Part shown: in pieces, positions 4,778 to 6,158 of the stretch
How the letters are laid out: each line of letters opens with the position of its first letter
Position numbering within the stretch: position 1 is the first letter of the stretch
NCBI GenBank assembly: GCA_018830205.1
Contig: JAHJSX010000158.1
Coordinates: 1-6,158 of the forward strand
Source of the DNA: an archaeon
GTDB taxonomy: Archaea; Hydrothermarchaeota; Hydrothermarchaeia; Hydrothermarchaeales; Hydrothermarchaeaceae
DNA length: 6,158 nt
Direction of reading: 5' to 3'
The notes under the pieces: generated by a model
The model's database searches: none
Seen by the model: only the letters and a program-made list of their open reading frames with translations
Told to the model about the DNA's origin: nothing
Translations under genes and position numbers: made by a program

Positions 4778-5608
4778 TTATGTAAAGTGGTCGGGCACGT
4801 CTTCAACCTTTATGTAAGCGACCTCGTATCTATCCTCAAGGGAGTTTAGATAATTTTCAAGGTACTCCATCCGTTCACTATCCATGTTTTGGGGATGGAT
4901 GTACAAAACGAGGGGCACGCCGTAGTACGCGCACTTTTCTGCAAGCTCAAGAGACTTTGGAAGGTCGTCAAGCCTTTTTTCGGATGCAACCACTGGCACT
5001 TCCATTATCCTTCCCTCGGCGTAAAACGGCCTCGGGTTTTCAAAGTCTTGTTTTATGCTGCTGTCCACCTTGATTCCTGCCAGCTCCAACACCGCAAAAT
5101 ACCTTTTGTCGGCTGCCCAGTTTGAAGCAAGCGAGGGCGACCTGAAAACCACAGGGGTTTTATTCACTGCGCGAAAGACGGCTTTTTGGGTTGCCTTGAT
5201 GTCATTGTAGAAGGCCTCTTCTGTCTTGAAGCTCCGGTTCCATATCTCATCCGGGTCCCGCTCATAAAGTTCCCCCAGCATAGCAGCGCCTTCCCTGTCA
5301 AATATTACGAAGTTGTGGTAGTAGGTATGAAGCCCGATTGAATGCCCCCTCCTGGATATCTCCACCAAGCCTTCCGGGTCCCTATCTGCTGTTGCCCCGA
5401 GAACAAAAAAGGTGGTGTCCGCGCCGTGCCTGTCAAGAAGTTCAAGAAGGGGGGGCAGGTTCTCGTGCCCCTCTCCTGATACAAGGTCCTCGTAGTCAAC
5501 GCTTGCCACCACCACAAGTTTTGACTTTTCACTATAATCCGTACCGTTTGCGGTGCATGCTGCAAGAAGTACTAAAAATAACAAAATTATCAATACTTTC
5601 CTATCCAT
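4778..5608 (-). CDS. Polysaccharide deacetylase-family lipoprotein (CE4/NodB fold)
   Basis: The 276-residue product from ATG 5608 starts with a lipoprotein signal: DRK, a hydrophobic stretch VLIILLFLVLL, then lipobox LAAC with Cys18. The mature protein would be anchored outside the cell membrane. The NodB-type metal-dependent deacetylase motifs follow (numbers from ATG 5608). SVDYED (36-41) is the first Asp motif, RRGHSIGLHTYYH ends in the H94-x3-H98 metal pair, FRSPS has R156, and LYIHPQN has H238. CE4 enzymes remove N- or O-acetyl groups from glycans; archaea lack peptidoglycan of the bacterial type, so the target may be a surface polysaccharide or glycan, but this is inference. An in-frame ATG at 5626 would add six residues. 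I prefer 5608 because it lies 28 nt from the stronger TATA box and gives a compact signal peptide. Confidence 0.83.
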   Translation of the reverse strand: MDRKVLIILLFLVLLAACTANGTDYSEKSKLVVVASVDYEDLVSGEGHENLPPLLELLDRHGADTTFFVLGATADRDPEGLVEISRRGHSIGLHTYYHNFVIFDREGAAMLGELYERDPDEIWNRSFKTEEAFYNDIKATQKAVFRAVNKTPVVFRSPSLASNWAADKRYFAVLELAGIKVDSSIKQDFENPRPFYAEGRIMEVPVVASEKRLDDLPKSLELAEKCAYYGVPLVLYIHPQNMDSERMEYLENYLNSLEDRYEVAYIKVEDVPDHFT

Positions 5609-5631
5609 TTGTCTAAGAAATGTCATTCAAC

Positions 5632-5640
5632 AAATATAAA
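5632..5640. promoter_or_regulatory. Shared, possibly bidirectional TATA box
   Basis: AAATATAAA reads as TTTATATTT on the other strand, so it resembles an archaeal TATA box in both directions. Its centre (5636) is 28 nt from the deacetylase ATG at 5608 and 29 nt from the membrane-protein ATG at 5665, the spacing expected for leaderless transcripts on both sides. A second, weaker - strand candidate (CATAATATC, about 5652-5660) is 29-30 nt from the alternative ATG at 5626. The TFB recognition element is not clear on either side, so direction and strength cannot be judged. Confidence 0.5.
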
Positions 5641-5664
5641 TGAAGACCTCGATATTATGAAGTT

Positions 5665-6158
5665 ATGAAGAGGGAGTTTCCAATTTTTTTGGTGGGTGTA
5701 TTCTTTTTGACGTTTGCAACCCTGACATACGAGGTTGCACTTAGCTATGAGTTCGCATACATGTTCTGGTTTGAGGCTTCTGTGGCAATACTCTCCACTG
5801 CAATGTTTGGGCTTGGAATCGGAGGGGTCCTGGGTTACTTCCTGCAGGGGCGCTATCCTGGAAATTACTACAGGTTGATTCGCCTTTCTATCTTCACTTT
5901 CGGCATGACGCTATTTTTAAGCCTTTATTTTATAGCAAGCGGCAGCAGGGCTGAGCTTGTTGAACTTTCACCGGCCGCCTCTTCCATGCTTTTTAGACTC
6001 GGGTTCAATCCAGCTGAGATTGTACCCCTTTTGTACTTCTCGCTTGCGGCCGCCCTGCCATTTGTTTTCTCAGGGATAGCCCTGAGCCTCGCCCTAAACT
6101 ATCCGGGCAGAGAAAAACGGGCCATATCCTATATATATTTTGCAGACCTTTTCGGTGC
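5665..6158 (+). CDS. Polytopic membrane protein, spermidine-synthase-like N-terminal membrane domain (3' truncated)
   Basis: From ATG 5665 the frame stays open to the window edge (164 full codons), so the C-terminus is missing. Four or more membrane segments are apparent at about residues 6-26, 36-60, 72-92 and 118-146, with a fifth starting near 153. LTFATLTYEVALSYEF (15-30), then STAMFGLGIGGVLGYFL (44-60), and YIYFADLFG (156-164) match the pattern of the membrane domain in long spermidine-synthase-like proteins, where it precedes a cytosolic aminopropyltransferase-like Rossmann domain. That domain would be outside the window, so polyamine synthesis cannot be claimed. The start lacks a ribosome binding site but sits 29 nt after the shared TATA box. 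It diverges from the deacetylase lipoprotein gene with a gap of about 56 bp, hinting at co-regulation. Confidence 0.65.
   Translation, partial: MKREFPIFLVGVFFLTFATLTYEVALSYEFAYMFWFEASVAILSTAMFGLGIGGVLGYFLQGRYPGNYYRLIRLSIFTFGMTLFLSLYFIASGSRAELVELSPAASSMLFRLGFNPAEIVPLLYFSLAAALPFVFSGIALSLALNYPGREKRAISYIYFADLFG

Noticed and set aside
5305..5565. Frame of 86 codons on the - strand overlapping the deacetylase
   Set aside because: It is on the same strand in another frame across the conserved deacetylase motifs; the deacetylase frame has signal peptide and active-site motifs, while this one has none.
1..6158. CRISPR array, insertion sequence, tRNA or other mobile or RNA element
   Set aside because: No regularly spaced repeats, terminal inverted repeats, transposase motifs or cloverleaf-like sequence were seen; nearly every base is inside a recognisable protein gene.

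Overview
The window is archaeal chromosomal DNA with very dense coding. The evidence is a set of archaeal or archaeo-eukaryotic information-processing genes: the diphthamide enzyme Dph2, exosome subunit Csl4, RNA polymerase subunit Rpo11 (RpoL), transcription factor S (TFS) and a METTL5-type rRNA methyltransferase. Further support comes from AGGTGA-type ribosome binding sites and TATA boxes about 28 nt upstream of start codons. I cannot name the lineage from the sequence alone. Nothing suggests a phage, plasmid, insertion sequence or CRISPR array, and no tRNA or rRNA gene is visible. No gene-free stretch longer than about 60 bases exists.

Region 1 (1-2889, + strand) is a tightly packed run of seven genes whose ends touch or overlap: the dph2 tail, a METTL5-like methyltransferase, csl4, rpo11, a small RNase III-family protein, a Nudix hydrolase and tfs. 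Junctions are ATGA, GTGAGTAG or a 1-nt gap, a 2-nt gap, TGATG, GTGACTGA and TAATG. They are probably co-transcribed and translationally coupled. The theme is making, proofreading, processing and degrading RNA, plus modification of the translation machinery (EF2 diphthamide, rRNA m6A). The most unusual member is Rpo11: a helix-hairpin-helix (HhH) module of about 60 residues sits between the canonical beta part and the C-terminal helix, making it 156 rather than about 90-100 residues.

Region 2 (2890-4741, - strand) holds purB (adenylosuccinate lyase) followed by a small class I SAM methyltransferase that overlaps it by 17 nt. The methyltransferase converges on tfs with no intergenic base: the two stop codons abut at 2889/2890. 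A TATA-like box lies about 28 nt upstream of the purB ATG, suggesting a leaderless or nearly leaderless mRNA.

Region 3 (4778-6158) has a lipoprotein-type polysaccharide deacetylase on the - strand. It diverges from a polytopic membrane protein on the + strand that resembles the membrane N-terminus of long spermidine-synthase-like proteins and runs off the window. The two share a gap of about 56 bp centred on one near-palindromic TATA box at 5632-5640. The preferred start codons (5608 on - and 5665 on +) are almost equidistant from it, which suggests a bidirectional promoter giving two leaderless transcripts.
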